From the NCBI RefSeq assembly GCF_029961025.1, contig NZ_JASBVP010000006.1, forward strand, positions 124,001 through 188,000: a stretch of 64,000 nucleotides of DNA, read 5' to 3'. This stretch comes from Mycobacterium sp. (GTDB taxonomy: Bacteria > Actinomycetota > Actinomycetes > Mycobacteriales > Mycobacteriaceae). Positions 20,084-30,739 of this stretch are shown piece after piece. The notes beneath the pieces are model-generated. The model was not told the origin of the DNA. It saw only the letters and a list, made by a program, of their open reading frames with translations, and made no database searches. The translations under genes were made by a program, and so were the position numbers. Positions within the stretch are counted from its first letter, which is position 1. Every line of letters starts with the position of its first letter.

Positions 20084-21291
20084 GCGCGGTGTCCGACTCG
20101 ACGCTGCGGGCCTGGGCGTATCTGTCCCGGGTGGCCGAACCGCCGTGCGCTGAACTCGCCGCCCTGGTGGCCAGCGTGGGTCCGGTAGAGGCGGCCGAAC
20201 GGGTGCAGCGCGGACAGGTCGACGCGACGCTGGCGCGCCACACCGCTGCCCGACGTGGAATCGACCGGGCTGCAGCGGATCTGGAGCTGCTGGCACGCCG
20301 TGGCGGTCGGTTGATCACCGCGGCCGACGCCGAGTGGCCGGTGCTTGCCTGCAGCGCATTCGCCGGTGCGGTCGCCCGCACGAAACCACACGCCAGACCG
20401 CCACTGGTGTTGTGGGCGCTGGGCCCGGCACTCCTCGGCGACATCGCCGAGCGCGCCGCCGCCGTCGTCGGAACGCGGGCGGCCACGGCCTACGGTGAGC
20501 AGGTGGCAGCCGACCTGGCCGCCGGGCTGGTGGAGCATGACGTCGCGGTCATCTCCGGCGGCGCCTACGGCATCGACGGCGCAGTCCATCGGGCGGCTCT
20601 CGCGGGCGAGGGAGTCACTGCGGCGGTGCTCGCCGGCGGGTTCGACATCCCTTACCCGGTCGGGCATTCGGCACTGCTGCATCGCATTGCCACCCACGGG
20701 CTGCTGGTGACCGAATACCCGCCGGGGGTACGACCGGCGCGGCATCGGTTTTTGACCCGGAACCGCCTGGTCGCCGCCTTCGCTCGGGCGGCGGTGGTGG
20801 TGGAGGCCGGCCTGCGCAGCGGTGCGGCGAACACCGCCGCCTGGGCGCGGTTATTGGGCCGGGTGGTGGCCGCGGTGCCCGGCCCGGTGACCAGCTCGGC
20901 GTCGGCGGGGTGTCATGAGCTGCTGCGCGGCGGCGCGGAGCTGGTCACGCGCGCCGACGACATCGTCGAGCTGGTGGGCCGCATGGGGGAGCTGGCGGCC
21001 GACGAGCCCCGGCCGACGACCGCGCTCGACGAGCTGAGCGCGATTCAGCGGCTGGTCTACGAGGCGCTGCCGGGCCGTGGCGCCGTGACTATCGACGAGG
21101 TGGCAGCGGGGTGCGGGCTGCTGCCCGTTGAGGTGCTGGGGCCGCTGGCGATGCTGGAGGTGGCCGGGCTGGTCGAACGCCACCAGGGGCGTTGGCGAAT
21201 CGTGCCAGCACTGCGCAACGGGCAGCGCCCAACGCGCGGTTCGGACAGCCGGGTCATTCGGGTCCGCCCTGAGCACGAATCGGCCCGCTGA
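20080..21291 (+). CDS. dprA: DNA-processing protein DprA
   Basis: A 403-residue protein with the DprA Rossmann core: VVGTRAATAYGEQVA, ISGGAYGIDGAVHRAAL and RNRLVAAFARAAVVVEA. A C-terminal winged-helix-like segment is seen around GAVTIDEVAAGCGLLPVEV. DprA loads RecA onto single-stranded DNA. GTG 20080 overlaps the comM stop (GTGA). It corresponds to Rv2896c. Confidence 0.94.
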   Translation: MSAVSDSTLRAWAYLSRVAEPPCAELAALVASVGPVEAAERVQRGQVDATLARHTAARRGIDRAAADLELLARRGGRLITAADAEWPVLACSAFAGAVARTKPHARPPLVLWALGPALLGDIAERAAAVVGTRAATAYGEQVAADLAAGLVEHDVAVISGGAYGIDGAVHRAALAGEGVTAAVLAGGFDIPYPVGHSALLHRIATHGLLVTEYPPGVRPARHRFLTRNRLVAAFARAAVVVEAGLRSGAANTAAWARLLGRVVAAVPGPVTSSASAGCHELLRGGAELVTRADDIVELVGRMGELAADEPRPTTALDELSAIQRLVYEALPGRGAVTIDEVAAGCGLLPVEVLGPLAMLEVAGLVERHQGRWRIVPALRNGQRPTRGSDSRVIRVRPEHESAR

Positions 21292-21341
21292 CCTTGGAAG
21301 CCTTGCCCGCCGCCGCAACCGGACGGCAACCGGAAAGACGG

Positions 21342-21359
21342 CATAGATATCATAGATAT
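21342..21359. repeat. AT-rich tandem repeat with GATATC palindromes
   Basis: Two 9 bp units CATAGATAT/CATAGATAT give GATATC-ATA-GATATC, a symmetric site in an otherwise GC-rich intergenic region between dprA and the lactate monooxygenase gene. It could be an operator; nothing more can be said. Confidence 0.35.
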
Positions 21360-21594
21360 CCGGTCCGCAGACGAGGTCCCGCTGACCGTCGGCGCACCGC
21401 AGACACTCGTCGAGTGTCGTGGACCTCGCCTATCGGCGGGCGCGGTGTCGCACCCCGGGTCCCGTCGGGCCGTGGCGGCGGTGGAAGTAGGCCGTGAAGG
21501 GGTGGACGTAGAAAAAGGCAGGCCGGGGCAGCAGGTGGCCGGGCGAGCCGCCAGCGGCTGCGGGCCGCTCGAGTTCGGCTGGCATCCTCACTAC

Positions 21595-22767
21595 ATGGCA
21601 CTCGCACCTCATTTCGGGGACTACCAGTACGAGATCTACCTGCAGGGGCTGGCCGGGGTGATGCCGTCGCTGCCCATGGACTTCGCGGAATTGGAAGCCA
21701 AGGCGGCCGCGGCGTTGCCGGCGTCGGTGTGGTCGTATGTGGCCGGCGGCGCCGGTGACGAGCGCACCCAGCGGGCCAACTGCGAGGCGTTCCAGCGCTG
21801 GGGTGTGATCCCGCGGATGTTCGTCGGCGCAAAAGACCGTGACCTGTCGGTGGACCTATTCGGAATGAAGTTGCCGTCACCGGTGTTCATGGCGCCCATC
21901 GGTGTCATCGGCATTTGCGCCCAAGACGGTCACGGGGATTTGGCCACGGCCCGTGCCGCCGCCCGCACCGGGATCCCGATGGTGGTGTCGACGCTCACGG
22001 CCGATCCGCTGGAGGATGTCGCCGCCGAATTCGGCGAAACCCCCGGGTTTTTCCAGCTCTACACCCCGACCGATCGCGAGCTGGCGGCCAGCCTGGTGCG
22101 TCGCGCCGAGACGGCCGGGTTTAAGGGCATCGTCGTCACGCTGGACACCTGGGTGCCCGGCTGGCGTCCCCGGGATCTGAGCACCGCCAACTTCCCGCAA
22201 CTGCGGGGGCATTGCCTGAGCAACTACACCAGCGACCCGGTCTTTCGGGCCGGCCTGCAGCAACCCCCCGAGGAAAACCCACAGGCGGTGGTGCTGCGCT
22301 GGGTTCAGGTGTTCGGCAACCCGCTGACCTGGGACGACCTGCCGTGGTTGCGGTCGCTGACGAGTCTGCCGCTGATCCTCAAGGGGATCTGCCATCCTGA
22401 GGACGCCCGGCGCGCCAGGGATGGTGGGGTCGACGCCATCTACTGCTCCAATCACGGCGGCAGGCAGGCCAACGGCGGGCTGCCCGCGCTGGATTGCCTG
22501 CCGGCGGTGGTCGAGGCGGCCGACGGGCTGCCGGTGTTGTTCGACTCCGGGATCCGCAGCGGCGCCGACATCGTCAAGGCCCTCGCCCTGGGCGCCACCG
22601 CTGTCGGGATCGGCCGCCCCTACGCCTACGGGCTGGCGCTCGGGGGGGTGGACGGCGTCGTGCACGTGCTGCGCGCGCTGCTGGCCGAAGCCGACCTGAT
22701 CATGGCCGTCGACGGGTATCGCGCGGTGTCGGATCTCGGCCCCGACGCGCTGCGGCGCGTCGACTGA
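21595..22767 (+). CDS. Lactate 2-monooxygenase (FMN-dependent)
   Basis: A 390-residue FMN alpha-hydroxyacid oxidase. It closely follows the M. smegmatis lactate monooxygenase as remembered: [20 protein letters not shown] at the start, [16 protein letters not shown], the active-site His/Arg in [20 protein letters not shown], and [19 protein letters not shown] near the end. The family decarboxylates lactate to acetate, CO2 and water. The start is ATG 21595 because upstream codons are compositionally random. It sits where viuB (Rv2895c) lies in M. tuberculosis. Other hydroxyacid substrates are possible. Confidence 0.85.
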   Translation: MALAPHFGDYQYEIYLQGLAGVMPSLPMDFAELEAKAAAALPASVWSYVAGGAGDERTQRANCEAFQRWGVIPRMFVGAKDRDLSVDLFGMKLPSPVFMAPIGVIGICAQDGHGDLATARAAARTGIPMVVSTLTADPLEDVAAEFGETPGFFQLYTPTDRELAASLVRRAETAGFKGIVVTLDTWVPGWRPRDLSTANFPQLRGHCLSNYTSDPVFRAGLQQPPEENPQAVVLRWVQVFGNPLTWDDLPWLRSLTSLPLILKGICHPEDARRARDGGVDAIYCSNHGGRQANGGLPALDCLPAVVEAADGLPVLFDSGIRSGADIVKALALGATAVGIGRPYAYGLALGGVDGVVHVLRALLAEADLIMAVDGYRAVSDLGPDALRRVD

Positions 22768-22799
22768 GACAACCCACCCGGGTCTGCGACGGTGGCAGA

Positions 22800-23696
22800 G
22801 TGGAGGGGATCCTCGAGGAGTTCGACGACTACCTGGCGCTGCACCGTGGTCGGTCGGCGCACACCCGTCGCGCCTACCTGGGCGACCTGCGGTCGCTGTT
22901 GAGCTTTCTCGCCGAACGCGGTTGCGATCTTAATGAACTGAGCCTGCCGGTGCTGCGGGCGTGGCTGGCGGCCCAGGCCGGGGCGGGCATGGCCCGCACC
23001 ACCCTGGCCCGTCGCACCTCGGCGGTCAAGGCGTTCACCGCGTGGGCGGTGCGGCGCGGCCTGCTGACCGGCGACCCGGCCGTGCGCCTGCAGCTGCCCA
23101 AGGCGCATCGCACCCTGCCGGCGGTGCTGCGCCAGGATCAGGCGCTGGCGGCGATGGCGGCCGCCGACCGCGGCTGCCGGCAAGGCGATCCACTGGCCCT
23201 GCGGGACCGGCTGATCGTCGAGCTGCTCTACGCCACGGGTATCCGGGTCAGCGAGCTTTGCGGGCTGGACGTCGACGACGTGGACCCCGGGCATCGGCTG
23301 CTGCGGGTGCTCGGCAAGGGCGACAAGCAGCGCACCGCGCCGTTCGGCGAGCCGGCCGCCGACGCGCTGCAGGGCTGGCTGGCCCACGGACGCCCGGCGC
23401 TGGTGACGGCGGAGTCCGGTCCGGCGCTGCTGCTGGGCGCCCGGGGCCGACGGCTCGACGTGCGCCAGGCCCGCACCGTGGTGCACCAGACCGTCGCCGC
23501 GGTGCCCGGCGCGCCCGACATGGGCCCACACGGCCTGCGCCACACTGCGGCCACCCACTTGCTCGAAGGCGGGGCCGACCTGCGGGTCGTGCAGGAGTTG
23601 CTCGGGCACTCCAGCCTGGCCACCACCCAGCTGTACACCCATGTCACCATCGCGCGGTTACGCGCGGTGCACGACCAGGCCCACCCGCGGGTCTGA
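22800..23696 (+). CDS. xerC: Tyrosine recombinase XerC
   Basis: A 298-residue site-specific recombinase that resolves chromosome dimers at dif. The N-terminal SAM-like domain is followed by the catalytic domain with Arg in TGIRVSEL, His-x-x-Arg in [12 protein letters not shown], His in LLGHSS and the Tyr nucleophile in [11 protein letters not shown] 22800 is chosen because the N-terminus then aligns with Rv2894c, of the same length. The 3' end overlaps the convergent M23 gene by 53 bp. Confidence 0.95.
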   Translation: MEGILEEFDDYLALHRGRSAHTRRAYLGDLRSLLSFLAERGCDLNELSLPVLRAWLAAQAGAGMARTTLARRTSAVKAFTAWAVRRGLLTGDPAVRLQLPKAHRTLPAVLRQDQALAAMAAADRGCRQGDPLALRDRLIVELLYATGIRVSELCGLDVDDVDPGHRLLRVLGKGDKQRTAPFGEPAADALQGWLAHGRPALVTAESGPALLLGARGRRLDVRQARTVVHQTVAAVPGAPDMGPHGLRHTAATHLLEGGADLRVVQELLGHSSLATTQLYTHVTIARLRAVHDQAHPRV

Positions 23697-24333
23697 CCAA
23701 GCCGTTGACGGTGCGCCGGGGGCGCCGAGTGCGCGTGCAGGGCGGAACTTCCCGGCGTGTCGCCGCCCTCGGCGCACCGTCGCTGCTCGCGGGCCACCCA
23801 CCCAGCGGTTTGAGCCGGATCGGGGTGGCTTTCAACAGCCCGAGCGGGTCGACGTAGTCGGCGCGGGCCGCCGGACCCCACATCGCGCCCCAGTGCAGGC
23901 ACGCCGCCGCCCCACAGCCGGGGTGGCCGGCCGCCAGCTCGCCGATCACGGTCGCGGCGCTCACCCGCTGACCCGCCCGCACGGCCGCCCGGACGGGCTC
24001 GTAGCTGGTGCGCAGACCGCCGGGATGGGCCAGGGACACCACCGGTCGCCCGGCCAGCGCGCCGGCGAACACCACGGTCGCCTCGCCGGGCGCATACACC
24101 GGCTGCCCCGGAGCGCCCGCCAGGTCCACGCCCCGGTGTCCGGGGCGCCAATCGGGCGACGGAGCGTCGAATGCGCGCAGCACGGCCGGCCGCGGCCGCA
24201 ACGGCCAGTCCAGCCGCTCACCCTCCGCGCGCGCCGGCGCCGCGCACACCAGCGGCACCGCCAAAATCAGCGTCGCCCGCCGCACACCGTCCAGTGCACT
24301 ACCGCGCGCCGCGGGAAGCCAACCGTGGACCAC
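23644..24333 (-). CDS. Secreted M23-family peptidase-like protein (Rv2891-like)
   Basis: A protein of about 229 residues with an N-terminal signal peptide ([17 protein letters not shown]) and a LytM/M23 domain: [19 protein letters not shown] with the first Zn ligands His and Asp, and ACLHWGA where family members have HxH. One His is Cys here, so zinc binding may be altered. M23 enzymes cleave peptidoglycan peptides in the periplasm. GTG 24333 is used; GTG 24285 would also keep the signal peptide. The Arg-rich C-terminal tail overlaps xerC on the other strand. Confidence 0.8.
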   Translation of the reverse strand: MVHGWLPAARGSALDGVRRATLILAVPLVCAAPARAEGERLDWPLRPRPAVLRAFDAPSPDWRPGHRGVDLAGAPGQPVYAPGEATVVFAGALAGRPVVSLAHPGGLRTSYEPVRAAVRAGQRVSAATVIGELAAGHPGCGAAACLHWGAMWGPAARADYVDPLGLLKATPIRLKPLGGWPASSDGAPRAATRREVPPCTRTRRPRRTVNGLVRPAGGPGRAPRVTARW

Positions 24334-24380
24334 CGATCTGTGGACCCTCGCGGCGCTGTGAAAAGCGGCTGCTCGCGGCG

Positions 24381-24560
24381 TGTAAACTGGCGTCCCGCAG
24401 CCCGATACCAGCGGGCTGACTTCGCGTGTCTGCCCCGCCCCCGATGGGGACGGACAGCGTGCCGGGCGGTCCCGTTCGACAACGGGTCCGGCATCGCGGC
24501 AGACGCCAGGGCCCGGCCTCACCCGAGGCCGGGCGGCAACCGACGACAAAAGGACCCGGC
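24381..24560 (+). promoter_or_regulatory. Structured rpsB leader with four nested hairpins
   Basis: A possible -10 (TAAACT, 24383-24388) is followed by a highly structured leader. CAGCCCG (24398-24404) pairs with CGGGCTG (24412-24418). GTCTGCC (24428-24434) pairs with GGCAGAC (24498-24504), enclosing the hairpin GCCGG/CCCGTT-CGAC-AACGGG/CCGGC (24461-24492). A perfect 10 bp stem (24511-24520 with 24525-24534, loop ACCC) ends 13 nt before AAAGGA. There is no U-tract, so autoregulation by ribosomal protein S2 is more likely than termination. Confidence 0.6.
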
Positions 24561-25415
24561 ATGGCCGTAGTCACCATGAAGCAGCTGCTCGACAGCGGCA
24601 CCCACTTCGGGCATCAGACCCGTCGGTGGAACCCCAAGATGAAGCGGTTCATCTTCACCGACCGCAACGGCATCTACATCATCGACCTGCAGCAGACGCT
24701 GACTTTTATCGACAAGGCATACGAATTCGTCAAAGAAACCGTCGCCCACGGCGGCACGATCCTGTTCGTCGGCACCAAAAAGCAGGCACAGGAAGCCATC
24801 GCCGCCGAGGCCACCCGCGTCGGGATGCCATATGTTAATCAGCGCTGGCTGGGCGGCATGCTCACCAACTTCGCCACCGTGCATAAGCGGCTTCAGCGTC
24901 TCAAGGAGCTCGAGGCCATGGAGCAGACCGGTGGTTTCGAGGGGCGCACCAAAAAGGAGATCCTGGGCTTGACGCGGGAGAAGGCCAAGCTGGAGCGCAG
25001 CCTCGGCGGGATCCGTGACATGAACAAGGTGCCCTCGGCGATCTGGGTGGTGGACACCAACAAGGAGCACATCGCCGTCGGTGAGGCCCGCAAGCTGGGC
25101 ATCCCGGTCATTGCGATCCTGGATACCAATTGCGACCCCGACGAGGTCGATTACCCGATCCCGGGCAACGACGACGCGATCCGCTCGGCGGCGCTGCTGA
25201 CCAAGGTGATTGCCTCCGCGGTGGCCGAGGGACTGCAGGCGCGCGCGGGTCTCGCCGGCGGGGATGGTAAGCCCGAGGCTGAGGCCGCCGAGCCGCTGCC
25301 CGAGTGGGAGCAGGAGCTGTTGGCGGCCGCGACGGCGGGCACCTCCGAACCGGCACCCCCCGGCACCCAGGACGAACCAACGGACACTACCGATGCGACC
25401 ACTACGGAAGGCTGA
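24561..25415 (+). CDS. rpsB: 30S ribosomal protein S2
   Basis: A 284-residue S2 with the family start ([20 protein letters not shown]), the core [13 protein letters not shown] and [19 protein letters not shown], and an acidic, Pro/Thr-rich tail of about 50 residues, as in other mycobacteria. AAAGGA precedes the ATG. It is followed directly by tsf, as in most bacteria. Confidence 0.98.
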   Translation: MAVVTMKQLLDSGTHFGHQTRRWNPKMKRFIFTDRNGIYIIDLQQTLTFIDKAYEFVKETVAHGGTILFVGTKKQAQEAIAAEATRVGMPYVNQRWLGGMLTNFATVHKRLQRLKELEAMEQTGGFEGRTKKEILGLTREKAKLERSLGGIRDMNKVPSAIWVVDTNKEHIAVGEARKLGIPVIAILDTNCDPDEVDYPIPGNDDAIRSAALLTKVIASAVAEGLQARAGLAGGDGKPEAEAAEPLPEWEQELLAAATAGTSEPAPPGTQDEPTDTTDATTTEG

Positions 25416-25416
25416 T

Positions 25417-26271
25417 ATGGCGAACTTCACCGCTGCCGATGTCAAACGGCTTCGCGAGCTCACCGGTGCCGGCATGCTTGACTGCAAGAACGCGCTGGCC
25501 GAGACCGACGGAGACTTCGACAAGGCCATTGAGGTGCTGCGCATCAAGGGTGCCAAGGACGTCGGCAAGCGCGCGGAGCGCGCTACCGCCGAGGGCTTGG
25601 TCGCCGCCAAGGACGGCGTGCTCATCGAATTGAACTCGGAGACCGATTTCGTTGCCAAGAACGCGGAGTTTCAAGCCCTGGCCCAAGAGATCGTGGCGGC
25701 CGCGGCGGCATCCCGGGCCGCTGACGTCGACGCGGTCAAGGCTTCTCCTATTGGCCAACCTTCGGGTACTAAGACCGTCGAGCAGGCGATCGGCGAGCTG
25801 TCGGCAAAGATCGGCGAAAAGCTCGAGCTGCGCCGCCTCGCGCGCTTTGACGGAACTGTCGAAACCTACCTGCACCGGCGGTCGGCCGACCTGCCGCCCG
25901 CCGTGGGGGTGCTGGTCGAGTACCAGACCAGCTCCGACCGCGGATCGGATGCTGAATCGGCCCGAGACGCCGCGCACACGGTCGCGCTGCAAATCGCCGC
26001 GCTGAAGGCCCGCTACCTGAGCCGCGACGACGTGCCCGCCGACGTGGTGACCAGTGAACGCCGCATCGCCGAGGAGGCTGCGAAGGCCGAGGGCAAACCC
26101 GAGCAGGCGTTGCCCAAGATTGTCGAGGGCCGACTGGGCGGATTCTTCAAGGATGCAGTGCTGCTCGAGCAACCGTTGATCTCCGACAACAAGAAGACCG
26201 TCAAGGCCCTGCTCGACGAGGCCGGCGTCACGGTGACGCGGTTCGTGCGGTTCGAGGTCGGTCAGCCTTGA
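25417..26271 (+). CDS. tsf: Translation elongation factor Ts
   Basis: A 284-residue EF-Ts, the nucleotide exchange factor for EF-Tu. It has the UBA-like N-terminal module with [19 protein letters not shown], the TDFVAKN motif of the core, and a C-terminal [10 protein letters not shown]. The start lies one base after the rpsB stop, so they form one operon. amiC, which follows tsf nearby in M. tuberculosis, is absent. Confidence 0.98.
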   Translation: MANFTAADVKRLRELTGAGMLDCKNALAETDGDFDKAIEVLRIKGAKDVGKRAERATAEGLVAAKDGVLIELNSETDFVAKNAEFQALAQEIVAAAAASRAADVDAVKASPIGQPSGTKTVEQAIGELSAKIGEKLELRRLARFDGTVETYLHRRSADLPPAVGVLVEYQTSSDRGSDAESARDAAHTVALQIAALKARYLSRDDVPADVVTSERRIAEEAAKAEGKPEQALPKIVEGRLGGFFKDAVLLEQPLISDNKKTVKALLDEAGVTVTRFVRFEVGQP

Positions 26272-26456
26272 GCCGGGCTTTGCCATCCGTATCGGTCTCG
26301 ACCGGATTCGCCGGTGCGAGCCGGGTTCGAATGTGAGTTCAATTCCAAGGACAACGGCCAGCTAAAATTTACCCGGGCCACGCGCGGGTATGCCGATCAG
26401 GCAGGGTGGCGTACGCCGCGCTTGGTGGTTGCCATCGCTGTCACGCGAGGAGTCTG

Positions 26457-27242
26457 ATGACGGAGCCAGGGACCCCGACGGGTGCGGAGGCGTTTCCCCG
26501 GGACGGCGGGCATCCGGCCGGGAAGCCGGCAAGTCGGCCCAAGTACTCGCGGGTGCTACTCAAGCTCGGCGGCGAAATGTTCGGCGGCGGCCAGGTGGGC
26601 CTGGATCCCGAGGTGGTGGCCCAGGTGGCGCGCCAGATCGCCGAAGTGGTCCGCGACGGTGTCCAGGTCGCCGTCGTCATCGGCGGCGGTAACTTTTTCC
26701 GAGGCGCCCAGCTGCAGCAGCGTGGCATGGACCGCGCGCGATCAGACTATATGGGCATGCTGGGCACCGTGATGAATAGCCTTGCCCTACAAGACTTCCT
26801 GGAAAAGGAAGGCATTGCTACCAGGGTCCAGACGGCGATCACGATGGGTCAGGTCGCCGAGCCCTACATTCCGCTGCGGGCACGGCGGCATCTGGAGAAG
26901 GGGCGGGTGGTGATCTTCGGTGCCGGCATCGGGCTGCCGTACTTCTCTACCGACACCACTGCGGCGCAGCGGGCACTGGAGATCGGTGCCGAAGTGGTGC
27001 TGATGGCCAAGGCGGTCGACGGGGTGTTCGCCGAGGATCCGCGGGTAAACCCCGACGCCGAACTGCTCACGGTGATCACCCACCGGGAGGTCATCGACCG
27101 TGGACTGCGGGTGGCCGACGCCACCGCGTTCAGCCTGTGTATGGACAATGGCATGCCGATCTTGGTGTTCAACCTTTTAACCGACGGCAATATCGCCCGG
27201 GCGGTCGCTGGTGAGAAGATCGGAACGCTGGTCACCAGCTGA
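26457..27242 (+). CDS. pyrH: Uridylate kinase
   Basis: A 261-residue UMP kinase of the amino acid kinase fold, making UDP for pyrimidine nucleotides. Motifs include [22 protein letters not shown], the [11 protein letters not shown] loop and [15 protein letters not shown] longer N-terminal extension (about 23 residues, Pro/Gly-rich) precedes the core, as in Rv2883c. GAGGAG precedes ATG 26457. The stop codon lies inside an 18 bp tandem duplication. Confidence 0.97.
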   Translation: MTEPGTPTGAEAFPRDGGHPAGKPASRPKYSRVLLKLGGEMFGGGQVGLDPEVVAQVARQIAEVVRDGVQVAVVIGGGNFFRGAQLQQRGMDRARSDYMGMLGTVMNSLALQDFLEKEGIATRVQTAITMGQVAEPYIPLRARRHLEKGRVVIFGAGIGLPYFSTDTTAAQRALEIGAEVVLMAKAVDGVFAEDPRVNPDAELLTVITHREVIDRGLRVADATAFSLCMDNGMPILVFNLLTDGNIARAVAGEKIGTLVTS

Positions 27243-27265
27243 CGGAAGGTCACCAGCTGACGGAA
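27230..27265. repeat. 18 bp tandem duplication across the pyrH stop
   Basis: GGTCACCAGCTGACGGAA occurs at 27230-27247 and again exactly at 27248-27265. The first copy encodes the last residues and stop codon of pyrH. It is a recent-looking slippage duplication between pyrH and frr. Confidence 0.9.
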
Positions 27266-27324
27266 GGAAGCCGTGATCCGCGCCGGCGACCATGCAGGGC
27301 ACAGGGATGAGGAGGAGCGGCGCC

Positions 27325-27882
27325 ATGATTGCGGAGACCCTCTTTGACGCCGAAGAGAAGATGGAAAAGGCCGTGGCGGTGGCCCGGGATGACCTGGCGA
27401 CCATTCGCACCGGCCGGGCCAGTCCCGCCATGTTCTCCCGGATCACCATCGACTATTACGGCGCCACCACCCCGATAACCCAGCTGGCCAGCATCAATGT
27501 CCCCGAGGCGCGGCTGGTCGTCATCAAGCCGTATGAAGCCAACCAGCTACATGCCATCGAGACCGCGATCCGCAATTCCGACCTCGGGGTGAACCCCACC
27601 AACGACGGCACCCTGATCCGGGTGGTGGTGCCACAGCTGACTGAGGAACGCCGCCGCGAGCTGGTCAAGCAGGCCAAAGCGAAGGGAGAAGAAGCGCGCG
27701 TGTCGGTGCGCAACATCCGCCGTCGGGCAATGGAAGAGCTGCATCGCATCCGCCGGGACGGGGAGGCCGGCGAGGACGAGGTCGGCCGTGCCGAAAAGGA
27801 GCTGGACCGGGTCACCCACCAGTACGTCACCCAGATCGATGAGCTCGTCCGGCACAAAGAAGGCGAGCTGCTGGAGGTCTAA
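27325..27882 (+). CDS. frr: Ribosome recycling factor
   Basis: A 185-residue RRF, which splits post-termination ribosomes with EF-G. It shows [10 protein letters not shown], the [11 protein letters not shown] loop and the coiled-coil domain with [24 protein letters not shown], cut here to its key residues RRELVKQAK and [16 protein letters not shown] precedes ATG 27325. It corresponds to Rv2882c, with pyrH upstream and cdsA 17 bp downstream. Confidence 0.97.
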   Translation: MIAETLFDAEEKMEKAVAVARDDLATIRTGRASPAMFSRITIDYYGATTPITQLASINVPEARLVVIKPYEANQLHAIETAIRNSDLGVNPTNDGTLIRVVVPQLTEERRRELVKQAKAKGEEARVSVRNIRRRAMEELHRIRRDGEAGEDEVGRAEKELDRVTHQYVTQIDELVRHKEGELLEV

Positions 27883-27899
27883 CGGCCGTTCAGCAACCA

Positions 27900-28805
27900 A
27901 TGTCCGTGGCAGACACTGATACCGGTGCGGGCACCTCGGCTGGGGGGCCGGCGCAGAACACCTCTCGGGCGGGGCGCAACCTGCCGGTCGCGATCATCGT
28001 GGGCGCGGCGTTGGGCGGTGTCGCTGTTGCGAGCCTGGTGTACGCGCGGCCCTACGGCTGGGTCGGCGTCCTGTCCGTCGGGGCGTTGCTGGGCACCCTT
28101 GAGGTGGTGCGTCGGTTGCGGGCCGGTGGATATGTGATCCCGGTGATCCCGCTGGTGGTCGGCGGCCAGGCCATGCTGTGGCTGACATGGCCCTTCGGGG
28201 CTCGTGGCGCACTCGCCGGCTTCGGTGCCACGGTGGTGATCTGCATGATGTGGCGGCTATTGAGCCAACACGGCCGGGCGGCTCCCCTCAAATGGGATGC
28301 CGCCGTCCAGGCCAACTACCTGCGCGACGTATCCGCCACGGTCTTCCTGGCCACCTGGGTTCCGCTGTTCGCGTCCTTTGGCGCTTTGCTGATCTACCCG
28401 CACGATGGCGCCGGGCGGGTGTTTTCCCTGGCGATCGGTGTCGTCAGTTCCGATATCGGCGGGTACGCCGTCGGCGTGCTCTTCGGTAAGCACCCGATGG
28501 TCCCCACCATCAGCCCGAAAAAGTCCTGGGAGGGCTTTGCCGGTTCGCTGGCACTGGGCATCGCTGCGACCACCCTCAGCGTGACCTATCTGACCGGCAA
28601 ACCCGCCTGGATCGGCGTGCTGCTGGGGCTGACGCTGGTCGTCAGCGACACCCTCGGCGACCTGGTGGAATCGCAGGTGAAACGCGATCTCGGCATCAAG
28701 GACATGGGCAGCATACTGCCCGGTCATGGTGGGATCCTGGATCGTTTCGACGGATTTTTGCCTTCGGCGGTCGCCGCCTGGATCGTGCTGACGCTGGTGC
28801 CCTGA
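27900..28805 (+). CDS. cdsA: Phosphatidate cytidylyltransferase (CDP-diglyceride synthase)
   Basis: A 301-residue membrane enzyme making CDP-diacylglycerol from CTP and phosphatidate. About seven to eight hydrophobic segments precede the C-terminal signature [20 protein letters not shown] with the conserved Lys, Asp and Gly residues, then [10 protein letters not shown]. The N-terminal 25 residues are polar. It corresponds to Rv2881c and lies in the pyrH-frr-cdsA-rlmN cluster. Confidence 0.95.
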   Translation: MSVADTDTGAGTSAGGPAQNTSRAGRNLPVAIIVGAALGGVAVASLVYARPYGWVGVLSVGALLGTLEVVRRLRAGGYVIPVIPLVVGGQAMLWLTWPFGARGALAGFGATVVICMMWRLLSQHGRAAPLKWDAAVQANYLRDVSATVFLATWVPLFASFGALLIYPHDGAGRVFSLAIGVVSSDIGGYAVGVLFGKHPMVPTISPKKSWEGFAGSLALGIAATTLSVTYLTGKPAWIGVLLGLTLVVSDTLGDLVESQVKRDLGIKDMGSILPGHGGILDRFDGFLPSAVAAWIVLTLVP

Positions 28806-28845
28806 GGATCCGCTTCGTTGCCGAGGGACGTCACACTGGTGGGTG

Positions 28846-30021
28846 ATGCAACCGCAACGACCGTCACCCCCGACACCGGCTTCACCCTATGACGCAATCG
28901 ACCCCGGCGATACGTCCCGTTCCCGGCGGCCGGGGGAGTTCCCACCGCGCGTTTCGTCGCCGCGGGGGCGGCCGGCGCGCCACCTCGCCGATCTTGACGC
29001 GGCAGGCCGAGTGGCTGCCGTCGTGGATCTGGGGCTGCCCGCGTTTCGCGCCAATCAGCTCGCGCACCACTACTACGCCCGGCTGACCGCCGACCCGCGG
29101 CGGATGACCGATCTGCCGGCAGCCGTTCGCGACCGGGTCGCCGAGGCCTTGTTCCCGCAGCTGCTGACCCCGATCCGAGTAGTCGCGTGTGACGCCGGCC
29201 GGACCCGCAAGACGTTGTGGCGGGCCGGCGACGGCATCACGGTGGAATCGGTGCTGATGCGCTACCCGCAACGCAACACCGCGTGCATTTCGTCGCAGGC
29301 GGGTTGCGGCATGGCGTGCCCGTTTTGCGCTACCGGGCAGGCGGGGCTGCGCCGGAACCTGTCGACCGCGGAGATTCTGGAACAAGTGCGCGCCTCGGCC
29401 GCGGCGCTGCGGGACGACTTCGGTGATCGGCTGTCCAACGTCGTGTTCATGGGCATGGGCGAGCCGCTGGCCAACTACGCCCGGGTGGTGGCCGCGGTGC
29501 GCCGCATCACCGAGCCGGCGCCCCACGGGTTCGGGATTTCGGCTCGTGCGGTGACGGTGTCGACGGTGGGGCTGGCCCCGGCGATTCGCAAACTCGCCGA
29601 CGAACGCCTCGGGGTGACATTGGCCGTGTCGCTGCACGCCCCCGACGACGAGCTGCGGGACACCCTGGTGCCCGTCAACAACCGATGGAAGATCGGCCAA
29701 GTCCTGGACGCCGCCCGCTATTACGCCGCCGTCACCGGCCGGCGGGTCTCGGTCGAGTATGCGCTGATTCGTGATGTCAACGACCAGCCGTGGCGGGCCG
29801 ACCTGCTGGGCAAGCGGTTGCATCGAGCGCTCGGCGCGCTGGTGCACGTCAACGTGATCCCGCTGAACCCGACGCCGGGCAGCGATTGGCACGCCAGCCC
29901 TAAACCGGTCGAGCGCGACTTCGTGCGCCGGGTCCGCGCCAACGGGGTGCCCTGCACCGTGCGCGACACTCGCGGGCGGGAGATCAGCGCAGCCTGCGGC
30001 CAGCTGGCCGCCGAAAATTAG
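28846..30021 (+). CDS. rlmN: 23S rRNA (adenine-C2)-methyltransferase RlmN
   Basis: A 391-residue radical SAM enzyme with the [4Fe-4S] cysteines in [12 protein letters not shown] and the RlmN/Cfr signatures [24 protein letters not shown] and the C-terminal Cys in [10 protein letters not shown]. It methylates A2503 of 23S rRNA and A37 of some tRNAs. ATG 28846 follows GTG 28843 directly. The first 45 residues are Pro/Arg-rich and may not all be translated; the conserved part begins around [10 protein letters not shown]. Confidence 0.95.
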   Translation: MQPQRPSPPTPASPYDAIDPGDTSRSRRPGEFPPRVSSPRGRPARHLADLDAAGRVAAVVDLGLPAFRANQLAHHYYARLTADPRRMTDLPAAVRDRVAEALFPQLLTPIRVVACDAGRTRKTLWRAGDGITVESVLMRYPQRNTACISSQAGCGMACPFCATGQAGLRRNLSTAEILEQVRASAAALRDDFGDRLSNVVFMGMGEPLANYARVVAAVRRITEPAPHGFGISARAVTVSTVGLAPAIRKLADERLGVTLAVSLHAPDDELRDTLVPVNNRWKIGQVLDAARYYAAVTGRRVSVEYALIRDVNDQPWRADLLGKRLHRALGALVHVNVIPLNPTPGSDWHASPKPVERDFVRRVRANGVPCTVRDTRGREISAACGQLAAEN

Positions 30022-30202
30022 TCCCCGCATGCGGGCCCGCGCCCGCTTACGCCCGAATCCGCTCATGCCGGTGTGCAGCCATCGGGAAGCCGCTGTGAGG
30101 ATGCCCGCCAGGATCGGGTGCCTGCCCGACGAATCCGCCCGTGCTCAACGGGATTTGCGCCATGCTGTAGGTGCTAATAGGTATCAGCAGAAAGGTCCTC
30201 TC

Positions 30203-30712
30203 ATGAAAATCCGGTCGTTGTCGTCAGTCAAATCGTTAATGTTGGCCGTGGTCATCGGGGCCCTGGTGGTCGCACTGGCCAGCGCCCCGCGCGCGCTTGC
30301 CGTAGACGAGCGTTTGAACTTCACCGGCACCACCCTCACCGGCGCGCCCTTCAACGGGGCGAGCCTGCAGGGCAAACCGGCCGTGCTGTGGTTCTGGACG
30401 CCGTGGTGCCCGATCTGCAACCAGGAAGCCCCGGGGGTGAGCCGGGTGGCGGCCGCTAACCCGGCGGTTACCTTCGTCGGTATCGCCGGCAGGTCGGACG
30501 TGGCGGCGATGCAGGACTTCGTCTCGAAGTACCACCTCAACTTCACCAACTTGAACGACGCCGACGGCACCATCTGGGCGCGCTACCACGTGCCGTGGCA
30601 GCCGGCATACGTGTTCTATCGCGCGGACGGCTCGTCCACGTTCGTGAACACCCCTACCACCGCCATGTCCGAGCAGGAGCTGGCCGATCGGGTGCGTGCG
30701 CTCACGACCTAG
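30203..30712 (+). CDS. mpt53: Secreted thioredoxin-fold protein, MPT53/DsbE type
   Basis: A 169-residue secreted oxidoreductase. The signal peptide spans about residues 10-33 (LMLAVVIGALVVALAS), followed by a thioredoxin fold with the redox motif WFWTPWCPICNQEAP and the cis-Pro loop in VPWQPAYVFY. It corresponds to Rv2878c, a disulfide-bond-forming protein of the cell envelope. The AAAGG site before ATG 30203 is clear. The dipZ, mpt70 and mpt83 genes found nearby in M. tuberculosis are missing here. Confidence 0.93.
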   Translation: MKIRSLSSVKSLMLAVVIGALVVALASAPRALAVDERLNFTGTTLTGAPFNGASLQGKPAVLWFWTPWCPICNQEAPGVSRVAAANPAVTFVGIAGRSDVAAMQDFVSKYHLNFTNLNDADGTIWARYHVPWQPAYVFYRADGSSTFVNTPTTAMSEQELADRVRALTT

Positions 30713-30739
30713 CCATGGTTGTGGGCTGCGCTCACCGGG

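Noticed and set aside
24511..24534. Perfect 10 bp hairpin as a terminator before rpsB
   Set aside because: It lies between the likely promoter and the rpsB ribosome-binding site and has no U-tract, so a regulatory leader fits better.
28882..30066. A 394-codon minus-strand frame opposite rlmN
   Set aside because: Antisense shadow; composition is typical of complemented GC-rich codons.
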